Below, one piece after another: positions 10,970 through 21,988 of a stretch of DNA of 64,000 nt (positions are counted from its first letter, which is position 1; the number at the start of each line of letters is the position of its first letter). Position numbers and translations under genes: made by a program. The DNA is from Phytophthora colocasiae. Taxonomy: Eukaryota > Oomycota > Peronosporomycetes > Peronosporales > Peronosporaceae. The stretch spans positions 1,240,001-1,304,000 of the forward strand of contig JAGKQI010000101.1 in NCBI GenBank assembly GCA_018806915.1, in the 5' to 3' direction. Under the pieces are notes generated by a model. The model saw only the letters and a program-made list of their open reading frames with translations. It was not told the origin of the DNA and ran no database searches.

Positions 10970-12913
10970 ATGACGGAACCAGTTACTGGCCAAAGTGTTG
11001 GCATTGATCTTGGCACAACGTATTCGTGTGTCGGGGTGTGGCAGAATGACCGAGTTGAGATCATTGCCAATGATCAGGGCAATCGCACTACGCCGTCGTA
11101 TGTGGCTTTCACCGATACGGAGCGCCTTATCGGTGACGCTGCTAAGAACCAAGTGGCTATGAACGCACACAACACGGTGTTTGATGTGAAGCGTTTGATC
11201 GGAAGGAAGTTCACCGATCCGGAAGTGCAGTCGGACGTTAAGCATTGGCCATTCAAATTAGTCCGTGGTCCAGATGATAAACCACAAGTGGTGGTGCAGT
11301 TCAAGGGCGAGAAGAGGACGTTCCAACCTGAAGAGATATCATCAATGGTGCTGGTTAAAATGCGTGAAGTAGCGGAAGCCTTCATCGGTAAACAGGTGAA
11401 GAACGCGGTGGTGACGGTCCCAGCTTACTTCAACGACTCGCAACGTCAGGCGACTAAGGACGCCGGAGTCATCGCCGGTTTGAACGTACTGCGGATCATT
11501 AATGAGCCGACGGCTGCTGCTATCGCCTATGGCCTTGACAAGAAAGGGGGTGAGCACAATGTGCTGATCTTTGATCTTGGCGGTGGAACGTTTGATGTCT
11601 CGCTACTCACGATTGACGAAGGGGTCTTCGAAGTGAAAGCCACGGCGGGTGATACGCATTTGGGTGGTGAGGACTTTGACAACCGCCTTGTTGAGTATTT
11701 CGTCGCGGAGTTTAAACGAAAATACCGCAAGGACATGACTGGGAATCAACGCGCTCTTCGTCGACTCCGAACGGCGTGCGAACGGGCCAAACGGACGTTA
11801 TCCACGTCCGCACAGGCGTATATTGAGATCGATTCATTGCTGGACGGCATTGATTTCAATTCGACCATCTCCCGTGCGCGCTTTGAGGAATTGTGCGGTG
11901 AATATTTCCGCAAGACGATGGATCCTGTTGCTCAAGTTCTGCGGGACTCCAAATTGTCCAAGAACCAGGTGAATGAAATCGTTCTGGTGGGCGGATCGAC
12001 GCGAATCCCTAAGGTTCAGCAACTCTTGATGGAGTTTTTCAATGGTAAGGAATTGTACAAGTCCATCAACCCGGATGAAGCTGTGGCGTACGGTGCCACC
12101 GTCCAGGCTGCTGTTCTCAGTGGAAGTGGAAACTTGTCGTCCAAGCTCCAGGATTTGTTACTGCTGGACGTCGCGCCGTTGTCTCTCGGTCTGGAGACGG
12201 CTGGCGGAGTCATGACGAAGCTTATTCCACGCAATACTACAGTTCCGTCCAAGAAGACGCAGTCGTTCTCTACATATTCTGATAACCAGTCGGGTGTGTT
12301 AATCCAAGTGTTCGAAGGTGAGCGATCCATGACGCACGATAACCATCTACTGGGCAAGTTTAACCTGGATGGTATCCCGCCGATGCCGCGCGGCGTGCCT
12401 CAAATTGACGTGACGTTCGACATTGACGTCAATGGCATTTTGAACGTGTCAGCGGTGGAGAAATCGACGGGTAAAGAGAACAAAATCACGATCACTAATG
12501 ACAAAGGACGTCTCTCACAGGCTGAGATCGACCGCATGGTTGCCGACGCCGAGAAGTACAAGGACCAAGACGAACGGAACAAACTACGTATCGAGTCAAA
12601 GAACGCGCTGGAGAACTATGCGTTTTCTCTGCGTAGTTCCATCAAGGAGGAGAAATTGGCGGCCAAACTCAGCGCAGAGGACAAGAAGAAGATCGAAGAT
12701 AAAGTTGCGGAGACGCTGCAGTGGCTCGATGCCAACCAAGCGGTGGAGAAGGACAAGTTCGACACGAAACAACAAGAATTGGAGAGTGTGGCCAACCCCA
12801 TCATGCAGAAAGTGTACGCAGCGGAAGTTGACGACGGAATGGGAGGCGCTGGAGCTCCAGGTCGTGCTTCTGGTGCGGATGACGACGGTCCGAAGATCGA
12901 GGAAGTGGACTAA
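10970..12913 (+). CDS. HSP70: Cytosolic Hsp70 chaperone, diverged copy
   Basis: A 647-residue ATP-dependent chaperone. The nucleotide-binding domain shows [12 protein letters not shown], the phosphate loop [15 protein letters not shown] and [16 protein letters not shown]. The substrate-binding domain includes [20 protein letters not shown]. The C-terminus is EEVD, the cytosolic signature that docks TPR co-chaperones. A Gly/Ala linker near the end lacks long GGMP repeats. It differs from the near-identical pair at 38499-40460 and 44058-46031 at many positions, so it is an older duplicate. No introns. An initiator and heat-shock-like units lie upstream in a bidirectional promoter shared with the kinase-RhoGAP gene. 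Confidence 0.95.
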   Translation: MTEPVTGQSVGIDLGTTYSCVGVWQNDRVEIIANDQGNRTTPSYVAFTDTERLIGDAAKNQVAMNAHNTVFDVKRLIGRKFTDPEVQSDVKHWPFKLVRGPDDKPQVVVQFKGEKRTFQPEEISSMVLVKMREVAEAFIGKQVKNAVVTVPAYFNDSQRQATKDAGVIAGLNVLRIINEPTAAAIAYGLDKKGGEHNVLIFDLGGGTFDVSLLTIDEGVFEVKATAGDTHLGGEDFDNRLVEYFVAEFKRKYRKDMTGNQRALRRLRTACERAKRTLSTSAQAYIEIDSLLDGIDFNSTISRARFEELCGEYFRKTMDPVAQVLRDSKLSKNQVNEIVLVGGSTRIPKVQQLLMEFFNGKELYKSINPDEAVAYGATVQAAVLSGSGNLSSKLQDLLLLDVAPLSLGLETAGGVMTKLIPRNTTVPSKKTQSFSTYSDNQSGVLIQVFEGERSMTHDNHLLGKFNLDGIPPMPRGVPQIDVTFDIDVNGILNVSAVEKSTGKENKITITNDKGRLSQAEIDRMVADAEKYKDQDERNKLRIESKNALENYAFSLRSSIKEEKLAAKLSAEDKKKIEDKVAETLQWLDANQAVEKDKFDTKQQELESVANPIMQKVYAAEVDDGMGGAGAPGRASGADDDGPKIEEVD

Positions 12914-13436
12914 GCGGTAGCAGCAAGGGAATACCGCAAGTTTTTCATGTTTTATTGTAAGAAGGTTGATGGACGATAAGAGGAAACTTACGTTAAGGGA
13001 AAAAAATACCATTCGTTCAGCCTTTAGGAAGATTGTTCAGTGGAGCGGTGGTACCTGCACTTCAACTTCAGAAATCAACTGTACATGTCGCGACTAAGCT
13101 TAAAAAAAAACGTTAAAACAGCACTCATTCAGTACTCCTATTACATATATGCAATGTGCCTTCAGTCCATGGGATCAGCCATGCATTTCGGACGGAGTTC
13201 TGTTATCGCTGGTCGTACATGTCCATTGTCCGTTATGATATTGTCGTTTTGTATGTAGGGCCGAACCAGATCTTATGCATAGCCGAGACGGTCTCAGTCT
13301 GCACCAACCACTCGCTATTAACCAGATCGAATCAAAAAAACGACAAAACAACCAACTAACGATCGCACGGCGCCCTCCCGGCCATTAGCCGAACGAGTCG
13401 AACAGTACCATTAGTGTGTGGGCTGGAGCATCCGAA
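12914..13436. other. Intergenic, hsp70 3' region and next promoter
   Basis: AT-rich 3' untranslated region, then unremarkable sequence. Short frames only; no supported gene. Confidence 0.5.
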
Positions 13437-14183
13437 ATGGTTGACGAGGACGTAGCACGCTCATTGGAGCAGGAAGCCATCGCACTCGTGAATCTCAGCA
13501 ATCCCAAGCAATTCAGACAGCAACAGGACGTCAAAGCGGACGATGACCAACAAGACGATGACGCGTCAGCGGAACTGTTGGATGGGAACATCTCCATGAA
13601 GTCGCTACTGGTGACGCTCAAGAAGCGCAAGTTGCAACATCCAAAGGCTAAAGAGGAAGAGAAACAATCGGTGACGGAACCGGTTGATACCGATGAAACG
13701 AAACTCCCGAGCTTTCGGACGGTCTTCCAGCCGCAAGAAACGAATGCAATTGAAGCTTGTACCGAACCGGTACCTCCCGAACTCAAGTGCAAATACCGAA
13801 CGGGTAAATGCCACAACGCTCGAGCACTCAAGTCATGTGGAGATTACCACAATTTGTGCAACTATCACCGATTGAGAGCCAATGCGAACCAGCGGAAATT
13901 GGACCGGAAGAAGAAGGAGCAGAGACTGCAACAACAACAACTGACGGCGGATGCATTGGCTGCGTCTTCACCGCGTGGAATGAAGCAACAACCGACACAT
14001 GCGGCTGCAGCAGCACTCGCGTCACTGGTGGCTGCTCAACCTCAACACCATTTTGACCTGTTGCAGAGACCGTTCTTCGCCTCAGGTGCCACCGTGCACG
14101 AGGTGGACAAGGACAGTAGGAATAGAACCACTGGCGCCACCAACTGTGTGCGTCCCAAGCAGGAAGACGCCTGTAGTTATTAG
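13437..14183 (+). CDS. Unrecognised Cys/His-rich small protein
   Basis: A 248-residue single-exon frame. I use the ATG at 13437 because the frame upstream of it begins only with GTG. The N-terminal half is acidic and disordered (DDDQQDDDASAELLDG). A compact Cys/His segment in the middle (CKYRTGKCHNARALKSCG followed by HNLCNYHRLRAN) has spaced Cys and His residues that could bind metal. A basic helix (KLDRKKKEQRLQQQQ) and an Ala/Gln-rich tail follow. I do not recognise a named family. The layout of a small Cys/His module next to a basic coil would fit a nuclear or nucleic-acid-associated protein, but that is only inference. Its stop faces the syntaxin gene across ~170 bp. Confidence 0.6.
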   Translation: MVDEDVARSLEQEAIALVNLSNPKQFRQQQDVKADDDQQDDDASAELLDGNISMKSLLVTLKKRKLQHPKAKEEEKQSVTEPVDTDETKLPSFRTVFQPQETNAIEACTEPVPPELKCKYRTGKCHNARALKSCGDYHNLCNYHRLRANANQRKLDRKKKEQRLQQQQLTADALAASSPRGMKQQPTHAAAAALASLVAAQPQHHFDLLQRPFFASGATVHEVDKDSRNRTTGATNCVRPKQEDACSY

Positions 14184-14356
14184 ACTTGAGCTTTTGGAGA
14201 ACTGTAGTCACAGTTCCAGGCCATTTTACTATAGACCATAAACAGATAATCAGAGCAACAGACAACACCGCGATCGTCGCGAGGTACCGCACATCTTGCA
14301 GGCTACAATACATGGCTATTAGTGACCATTTTGTCTAGCGTTCATATCTTGACACG

Positions 14357-15555
14357 TTACGTGTATACGACCAGGAAGATCATGACGACGAGTACCGCTA
14401 CCAAGAAGAGGATAAGGCCTAGCTGGCACTTGTCTACGGTAAAGAAAAGAAGAGGTTAGTTTGAAGCATTGGCTGGAAGATTGACACTGCACAAACCTTT
14501 CGTCTTCAGAAGTTTGCTCAATCGTCCCATTACAAAGTTCATTCTTTCCTGTGCTTCTTCCATGTCGTCGGTCAGATCGTCCAGCATTCTGTAAGCAAAT
14601 TTGAGGTTAGAAACACACTTGCACCTACGGAGTGGTGGGGTGACGCTTACTTGTTCTGGTTCTTGACTTCATTTGAAATCTCCACTGTGACGCCATGCAA
14701 ACGCGTAATATCTGTCTGGAGCCCTGCCAAGCTTTGGTCTTGCTCCCGCATCACTTGCTGCACAAAATCCGTCGTATTAATCGCCAGTCTACAAAAAAAA
14801 AACTAGACCAAGTAATCTCGTACTTGTTGTCGCTGCGTTTCATCCTCCAAAAATCTCTCGTTCCTCTCTTGCCCCGTAAGACTTGACCTGAAAGACGTCG
14901 AGGATTTTGCTGGTTGCATTAACTGCAAAAATTTCGACAAAAAACAATTATCAGTCAGCTCCAATACATATTTCCCTGCATTTAACCATCTCATTACCTT
15001 GCGTTCTTCCTTGCGGATCCGCGTTTTAACTGCATCCGTTGAAATCTCAGCTGAAACAGCTTTCAGCTCCTAAAAAAAATAATAAAAACATCAAAATCAT
15101 ATTTCCATCCCCAAACTATACAATATTTCCCCACTTTTCTCGTAGAAGCCACAAAAGCTTTACGACTTGCAATCTCAGCCCCATCAATATGCTCAAACTT
15201 GGCTCGATTAGCTTCCACCATGACGATCGTCTCGTCTAAAAACTTTAACGACTTTTCCGCCGTCGCAACTGCATTTTCGATCTCTGCATCAAAATAAAAG
15301 CGTCAAAATTAATCAGCTCAAAGTGTATTAATTTCTACATCACTTACGGTGCGTTAAGGATGGCAGTTCCTTGGCCGCAGGAGAGTCTTTAGTCTCGAAA
15401 ATGGCGCGCCACTTGGCATATTTCTGATTCACGGCTGATACTTTACTCTCCAACTCGCTATAAGAACACCAGCATTAGAAACGGTTTTAATACCAGAATA
15501 CAGCGTGCACGCACTCCTTAAACACGTAGAACGGGTCGCCGCTGGCCGCCGCCAT
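14357..15555 (-). CDS. Syntaxin-6/Tlg1-type Qc-SNARE, 8 exons
   Basis: Syntaxin 6 family SNAREs act in endosome-to-trans-Golgi vesicle fusion. I rebuilt the gene from minus-strand exons 15555-15515, 15457-15348, 15283-15135, 15069-14998, 14922-14824, 14757-14651, 14588-14497 and 14433-14357. They sum to 747 nt (248 residues), the usual family length. Visible parts are the N-terminal GDPFYVFKE typical of the family, an N-terminal helical bundle (VATAEKSLKFLDETIVMVEA), and the SNARE helix with the central ionic-layer Gln in NEVKNQNKMLDDL. A C-terminal membrane anchor (LGLILFLVAVLVVMIFLVVY) ends the protein. The sixth exon uses the acceptor just before 14757; the more obvious one at 14789 would bring in a stop. 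Confidence 0.85.
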
Positions 15556-16444
15556 GGACGGTTCCTTCTTCATCATGACACGGCGATTCAGATCTGATGG
15601 CGACCCTTTAATTTGATAGACAATTATTTCGTACTTAGTAGGATGGGAGGAATCAGATGAAAATCGTGGAAAATCCAATATATTTGATTTTACAGGTTGA
15701 CTGTCTAAACTGTTACTGGTCAAAGAGGAAAGAGTATTGTCAATTCCGGGCAAAATTTGCCGAATTAGCTCGGTTAAACCGAGTCGTTTTGACAATATCC
15801 AGGTCTAGATACCTGGGTGGAGACTTTCTCATCTCCACGATTCTATCTACCTACGTCCGCACGAAGGGCTCTATCCGTCCAGCAAACCTTCAGCACTTCG
15901 GCTCAGTTGCGGGGGAGCACCACTCCTTTGCATTTTCGTCGCTTGAGCAGCTTCATGTGTACGGCCTACCCGATGGGCGAAAGAGACTGGTGGTAACTTC
16001 GAGCAGAGCTTGCTCGTCCTGGACTCCGTCCATGGAGACACACCGTTACGCGCTTGCGCAGCTCCTTCGAACCGTTCGCCGGGCTCGGCGCGTGGCCCTT
16101 GATGCGATCGAAGCTTGGGTCCTCTTCGGCGGACAGCAGGTAGAGGGTCTGGTCAGGCGGGCGGAACTCCGTGCTTGAATGGGCTGTTTCCATCGTGGCA
16201 GATTGCGGAGTGTAAGGATGGCATCAAGGCGCCAAGGCCTCTCAAGACTGTGCCTGCAGTGCTTGGAATCGAAGCCTTCGATTTTACATCCAGCTGCGAT
16301 CAGCGGCTGATTTAGCCATCCAAGTTGGTACGTGCTGGTCTAGCGCCATCAAGAATGTACCCCATGAATCATTGAGCATGGCCCATTGAATGGCCCATGC
16401 TCATTCCAGCACTTTCTACCACTCTTCGCAAAATCACCTAGCTA
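15556..16444. other. Intergenic, ~0.9 kb
   Basis: Short open frames on both strands (for example 15657-16178 plus, 15966-16193 minus) show no recognisable domain. I see nothing firmly supported. Confidence 0.45.
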
Positions 16445-17233
16445 CTACGAATAAGACGGAGCAGACACGGGCATGGAGCTAAGCTCTGCTCGCGTGTAGT
16501 TCGTCCAGACGTCGATCTCGATGAGAGGCGTGAACAAAGTCAATTTTGGGTGAGGCCGCCTCACCCAAAAACACTGACACGTCGTCCAGCAGCAACGAGC
16601 TGTGCCCAACCAACTATCAGCATAAATAATGCCAAAACAGAGTTTGCGCGATTGCAGGAAAGAGTAAACGATTTCAGGGACTAGTCGCATTCCAGCGCAG
16701 TTTTGTTGGTTTGTACTTGATGAAAACTCGACGATGAGGAGAAGGATACCCGATATGAAGTTCTGCAGTGTGGATGATGCTCGTTTCCCACCGAAAAGAC
16801 TTAAAAACATGCCGTCTGGATTAGGACCAAATACCAGTAGGTCTGCTAATTTGGCGCAGAAGTCGCAGTGGTGGTCGCGATGAGTCCAACGCACAGTATT
16901 GTACACATTGTCTCGAAGTGCGATGAACTCGTGCAGTTCCCGTTCGATCCGGATGGCTGGTAATGGTAGATCATTGCTGTCATTGTTGGGAAACACTCCA
17001 CAGGATGCTCTCACGGTTGGGATCCTCGAGGGTGAATGCCTTCGTGGACCACTTGGGGTCACCTCAACTTGATAGAAAGTTGTTGCGTCAACCTTCCGGT
17101 GCAAAATTACAATCGAGCGAACACACTTGAGCTGCTGGAGCGCGTTTTGTCGGGACATGTTCATGACGGGCTCTAATTCCACAGACTTGAGCGGCCGAAG
17201 ACCTCGGGTGGGATGGTTTGCTACTTGTGACAT
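16445..17233 (-). CDS. PX-like protein with C-x-F-C motif
   Basis: A 262-residue frame starts at an ATG at 17233. Residues ~30-190 match the dispersed PX-like family of this window: ALQQLKCVRSIVILHRK, FYQVEVTPSG, the core RIERELHEFIALRDNVYNTV, then HRDHHCDFCAKLADLLVFG and a helical segment. The last ~60 residues (after VPEIVYSFLQSRK) are Cys/Trp-rich and differ from the paralogue at 42041-42607. They may be read-through of an unspliced intron or a diverged tail. Function is not known beyond the PX resemblance (membrane phosphoinositide binding). Confidence 0.55.
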   Translation of the reverse strand: MSQVANHPTRGLRPLKSVELEPVMNMSRQNALQQLKCVRSIVILHRKVDATTFYQVEVTPSGPRRHSPSRIPTVRASCGVFPNNDSNDLPLPAIRIERELHEFIALRDNVYNTVRWTHRDHHCDFCAKLADLLVFGPNPDGMFLSLFGGKRASSTLQNFISGILLLIVEFSSSTNQQNCAGMRLVPEIVYSFLQSRKLCFGIIYADSWLGTARCCWTTCQCFWVRRPHPKLTLFTPLIEIDVWTNYTRAELSSMPVSAPSYS

Positions 17234-17626
17234 TGGTCAGTTGTTTCCAACTCGGGTCGTATTCGAAACTGAGCAAGAATTGCTGGGTGCGCACGCCATT
17301 ACGAAGCAATTCATGTTGGTTGCACCTGTGGTACAGTAATGTGCTGGGAGTGAGCACCGATAAGTTATCGGTGCCCATTTTACAAGTGTATCCATCCAAT
17401 CAGTCCGATTACAGGGGCTGAAGAGCACTCCAATCGATGAGATTGGATGAGAAGCATATGCAAACTGAAAAAAAAAACTTCTTCCACCGGTGCGAGGGAC
17501 CAAATCGGGTGTGCGACGCAATCTGATTGGCCAAAACTGTAGCCATATTTAAAATATCTAAAATAGTGCACTCATTTATAGTCTCATTTATCAGTGAAAG
17601 GGTGGCACCCCTTTTGAGTTCGACTA

Positions 17627-17692
17627 GACTTTTGAGGCAGACTGGACTTTTGAGGCAGACTGGACTTTTGAGGCAGACTGGACTTTTGAGGC
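17627..17692 (+). repeat. 18-bp tandem repeat, 3.7 copies
   Basis: The unit GACTTTTGAGGCAGACTG occurs at 17627, 17645 and 17663, with a partial fourth copy to 17692. It ends 20 bp before the Crypton-type recombinase frame and may mark that element's edge. The rest of 17234-17711 holds no supported gene. Confidence 0.9.
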
Positions 17693-17711
17693 TGTACCTC
17701 CACTACAGAGT

Positions 17712-18530
17712 ATGATTATGCTTCATTTCCCAAATTTCATTGCTTGTGCGCATGCCGACATGGATCTCCCAGAAACCAGCCCGCTATACAGCGCTGCGCT
17801 CGCCGCAGCTAAATTTGCGGATCAGCGGCTGGAGCCTCGGACGCGGACGGACTACAACAGTAGCCTTCGCCGCTTTGCAGAATTTTGCCAAATTCAAGGA
17901 TACCCAAACCCACTCAAGGAGCGCTTCGTTCAGCTACCTGGTGTGATCGCGGCATATATCAATCAGCTTGCGACAACCAACAAGAGCCAGTGGCCAGCTG
18001 AAAAGCTTCGCGCTGCTATCAGTTGGCATTACACTAAGCCCGAGATGCTTGCAGATGGTCATCCACACGATCGCTGGGTTGTTGATATTGCGTCGGATGG
18101 AACCCGAATTCCAAGGGGCAATCCTGCCAGGTCAGCAGCAATCACGCAAATTCTTACCGGTCTCAGCAAGGCAAAAAAGCGCGAGCGCACCCCCAAACGA
18201 GCTTCACCTATGTCGCTGTCGATGCTCTCTCGGATGATGTCGTTTCTTGAAGCGGATTCTATGTTCAACGAAACGATGCGCACATGGTTTTCGGCTGTTT
18301 GTTCACTCGCGTTCTACGGGATGTGTCGAATCAACGAAGTTTTACTGATGAAGAAAGGTGATATTCAGTTTGGACTTCGTCGACGATCGCGTAAGAGCCA
18401 TGCTTCAATTAAATTTGGTTGTTTTACGATCCGCGATCGCAAGACTGATCATGACCCACTAGCCAGCCGCACGTACTCATTGCACTACCTTCCAAAAGAA
18501 GAGCAAGCCGCTGAGGCATTGACGTATGCG
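17712..18530 (+). mobile_element. Crypton-type tyrosine recombinase, truncated
   Basis: The first ~270 residues of this frame resemble a tyrosine recombinase of the Crypton kind known in oomycetes. An N-terminal core-binding helical region (TRTDYNSSLRRFAEFCQIQG, then LPGVIAAYINQLATTNKS) is followed by the start of the catalytic domain, with its first conserved Arg in YGMCRINEVLLMKKGDI. After EEQAAEALTY (about 18530) the frame continues only as the antisense of the zinc-finger/RING gene. The distal half with the remaining catalytic Arg/His and the nucleophilic Tyr is therefore missing, so the copy should be inactive. It was probably cut when the neighbouring sequence was joined to it. Confidence 0.6.
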
Positions 18531-19524
18531 TGTCCTTTCACGCTCTCTTGCATACTCATCTTCCGTTTTCTTGCAAATCATACATCTTGGAGGCGCCGGA
18601 ACGTGATTGACCACCAAAACTTCGTCGTCACCAAGTTCAAGTACTATCTCGTTACGACAGAGGGGACACCTACTATCGTGCTCGAGATATGTCGTGACAC
18701 AGCCGCGGTGACTCTTTTGGTGGCACGCCTGGCACTCCCATAAAACGGCCGACTCATTCAGTGTTTCACGACAGAAAAGACACTCAGTATCCTCTTCATG
18801 AGTGTGCACATCGTTTGAAACAAAACTTGGTATGGGTGCTGCGCTATCAGAAGTGTCACCAGTGCTCGATACGTTGTTGGTTTCGGTGCTAGGATCCAAG
18901 GACGGTTCCATGTCAAGCCATTCAAAATTGAAATCCGGAAAATCCAGGTTCAGCAATTCGTTGACCGACTCATCACGAGAGCGTAAACCATCAGGATGAT
19001 TGTCGTAAACTTGAGTGGCGTCATCATCTCCACTGTGCTGGTCACCATCATCATTGAAAACATCCGGAACACCTTCACCATCACCTTGGTCATCGCTGTC
19101 TAGCAACAGATCATCTAGGATTGACGACCCATTGGCTTGTCTCAATTCGTCCGCTTGTACCCCCGTTGCGGAGTCATGGCAACCCTCCATCCGTTGTGCT
19201 CGCCTCCGGCGTTTGATCTCCGCGTCCCGCTGACGTCGCTGTTGTTCCATCAGGTCATGATGCGCTTCTCTTTCAGCTACGGGCATGCAGCCTTTCCGTT
19301 CTTGATGACGCTTCAGCTGAATAGGGTAGCCTTTGACGTAGTTAAAGCACCGATTGCACAGCTGAAATGGAGGCTTTGGGAGACCGCGACATGGGTTTTT
19401 TAGGTGTCGGAGCAAATTGTCGCTGCGAGAGAAAACGTGGTGACAACTCTCACAGGTGTGAGGAGTTTTCAGTCGTTGGAGGGCTTGGAGGAGGACCTGT
19501 GGATAGTAAATCCGAGATATTCAT
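18477..19524 (-). CDS. Zinc-finger/RING protein, start region out of frame
   Basis: The main frame (stop at 18477) encodes, in order: a C2HC-like finger (HTCESCHHVFSRSDNLLRHL) with a second Cys pair (FQLCNRCFNYVKG), a basic coiled segment, an Asp-rich acidic region, and a RING-type finger (ECLFCRETLNESAVLWECQA then CHQKSHRGCV and CPLCRNEI). RING fingers commonly act as ubiquitin ligases. The combination with DNA-binding-type fingers is unusual. A good start (MNISDLLSTG at 19524) is one base out of frame with the zinc finger, so the gene may be broken or the assembly may contain an indel. Its 3' end overlaps the truncated Crypton frame on the other strand. Confidence 0.5.
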
Positions 19525-19917
19525 CCTACACAAAGTAATAACACGAAAATTAGCATTAAAAAGGGTTTCATTATAATTTCATCCTTCAATGTCGCACGTG
19601 CGATTTTGACCCGTCGCACCCGTGGAGCAGACAGCTTCGCGGCGAATTTGATAGTGAGCGACTAATTTTTCAGTTGAGACGCAGATGGCGGATCCAACTG
19701 GTGCGAATCCACCCCTAAATGGACAAAAACCTGACGATCCCTAACCCTAAACTGGGCTAAACAGACTGACAAAGAAGGAGATTCTGCCACACAAACCGTA
19801 CTCAATTTCGCACATGTCTTACGAAGTCCTACTTCTCAAAAACGAAAGATGCTGTCATTTCTTACTATCTATCTATGATAGCATGCGTACACGTTCGGGT
19901 CCGATTAACGTTGTAGC
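19525..19917. other. Intergenic, no gene seen
   Basis: No supported frame. Two telomere-like CCCTAA units occur near 19737-19751 but do not form an array. Confidence 0.5.
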
Positions 19918-20376
19918 CTAGTCGACTTTCTCGATCTTTGGCCCCTGATCAGCGCCACTTGACGAAGTTGGAGCAGTATCTGAACCAGCACCAGCCATGT
20001 CTGCGTAGACCTTCTGCAGCACCGGATTGGCTACACCCTCCAGCTCCTTCTGCTTCGACTCGTACTCCTCCTTCTCCGACGACTGGTTCGCGTCTAGCCA
20101 CTGGATCACTTGTCGTCTACCACCTTCTTGTCGACTTCAGCGATCTTCTCCTTCAGCTTCTCGTCATTCAGGCTGTTACGCAGACTGTAGGCGTAGTTCT
20201 CCAACGCGTTCTTCGCCTCGATACGCTGTTTGTTGGCCTCGTCCTCCGACTTGTACTTCTCGGCCTCCGACACCATACGGTCAATGTCAGCCTGCGAGAG
20301 GCGACCCTTGTCGTTCGTGATCGTGATCTTGTTCTCCTTACCCGTCGACTTCTCCACAGCCGACACGTTCAGGATG
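19918..20376 (-). pseudogene. hsp70 3' fragment, frame broken
   Basis: This stretch matches the 3' end of the hsp70 gene at 38499-40460, from [16 protein letters not shown] to the C-terminus. Relative to that gene, 10 bases are missing near 20110-20120, which splits the frame. The final tetrapeptide reads EKVD instead of EEVD. Nothing upstream of the substrate-binding region is present, so it cannot encode a chaperone. It is a truncated duplicate. Confidence 0.85.
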
Positions 20377-21427
20377 CACGTTTTGGGCTTCAACCTCACC
20401 GTGCCGATTTATTGGAGATCACTCTATGCGCACGGGCTTCATAACTCCAGCAAGATATTCAACAAATTATAGCTGATTTGTTGTCTCCCCAGTTGAGGAG
20501 GAGATCAAAATCTTTGTAACAGGATGTCACGATCGACGGACGTGATACCGACAGACGGGCGATGTGGACGCTTGATGGACGTCCGTGAGTTGGACACGAT
20601 GGACTGGAAGAGCTGCAGTACGAGTGGGAGAGGTGCTGGCGGTCTCGGGAATGGCGAACGACAGGGGCGCAGGCCAATGAGTGTGGCCGCCTTATACGAG
20701 TACGTGTACGGGAGCACGGAAGTGCACGACGAGGTGGCGGAGCAGTGGTACGATGAGGGGTCGAGCCAGCTGCGAGCTGATGGATACAGTAAGAGTGGAA
20801 TACCGAAGACCTTGAAGTACGATGACCGGCCGATGAACGAAGGGCTGAAAGGCTCACTTTGAAACGGGAGCTGGAGAGCTCACTACGAAATTTGCAGTCT
20901 GCTTGAGAGCAAGCAGAACGCAACCGAAGAAAAGCACAAGGCTTCAGACGGCGGTGACGAGCGGTGAGAACTGGGCGGGCAGCGAACGGGACTGGGCGAC
21001 AACTTGGAAGGCGGCGGCGACTGGAAGTGCTTCGGTGAGTACTCCGACTGCTGTGTAAGCGACTTCACGTCACCTGGAGGGTCTCAACGGTGTCGGCGGG
21101 CTTGGGACGAACTGCGAGGAGCTGACGGACGAGGGCTTGGTAGCGACCGAGGCAGACGAACGAAACGAACGAAGAGTAGACATTAAGAGTAGTGCCTATT
21201 CAATAAATAGGACCGCGGCAAGAAGCCACGAGTCCGGCGCAGCAACAAGTGGTTGCTGTCGGCCAGCAAGTGTTATTAGTACGAAGTGGACGGGACGCAG
21301 AAGCCAGAGCAATACGACTTGCTCAACGTGCCGGGCAAGATTATAGACGCGCGCTACATCTTCATGCGCATGGGGTTCATAACTCCAGCACAATATCTTT
21401 TCTAGCTTAAGACTTGTGCTGATTCAA
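20377..21427. other. Repeat-bearing region between hsp70 fragment and Gypsy element
   Basis: Two copies of a short sequence (TTCATAACTCCAGCA with flanks) lie at about 20440-20460 and 21375-21395. TTCAACCTCACCGTGC near 20390 recurs with one extra base just right of the Gypsy element (29635). These look like remnants of an older element. A 112-residue plus-strand frame (20524-20862; contains YEYVYGSTEVHDEVAEQWYD) might be a Gag-like relic but matches nothing I can name. Confidence 0.4.
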
Positions 21428-21887
21428 TGTAATGGGTCTACCTAGACCTATTAGATGGCGTACACGTGCGCTTACGTGTATGAGGAAGCGTGCAATTAGA
21501 ATAGACTTAATTTAAGTATGCTTATTTAAATAAGTATAATTAAATCAAATATAACTAAATTAAACTGCAAAATACCGTAAAATGAGAACTGTTATTGAAT
21601 TTGGCATAAGCCAATTATGGACCTCCTAAAACTGTTTGTTATCTATTTCTAAAGGGTCTGCCAACGTGTGGTTGGCAGAAACTCTGCTCAGTGATTGGTA
21701 GAAATCCGTTACTTTCTACCAATAATATGCACAAATGCACACGAACCACCCAATAATGTGGTTCGCCCATGTATCCTTTGGTGTGTACAGCACACCAAGG
21801 TCTGAGGCCCATTTCCAACCTCTAACAGTTATCCTAACTGTTAGAGTTACAAGTGGTACAACCACTTGTACGTGTAACCCCGTTACA
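21428..21887 (-). repeat. Gypsy LTR (3' LTR in element sense)
   Basis: 460 bp, TGTAATGGG...CCGTTACA on the plus strand, apparently identical to 29175-29634. It contains at least six perfect inverted repeats of 8-11 bp arms, for example 21694-21704 with 21713-21723 and 21820-21830 with 21836-21846. Confidence 0.97.
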
Positions 21888-21988
21888 CCATCCCCCCGTT
21901 AAGATTCGACGTATCGGTCTCGATACGTCAATCAACAGAACTTGACAAGACCGTCAAGTTCCCAAGAGAAATCCGAGTTCATTTCGCA

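Noticed and set aside
15657..16193. Overlapping open frames on both strands
   Set aside because: No domain, no family resemblance and no splice pattern that extends them.
19737..19751. Telomere-like CCCTAACCCTAA
   Set aside because: Only two units, no array; consistent with chance.
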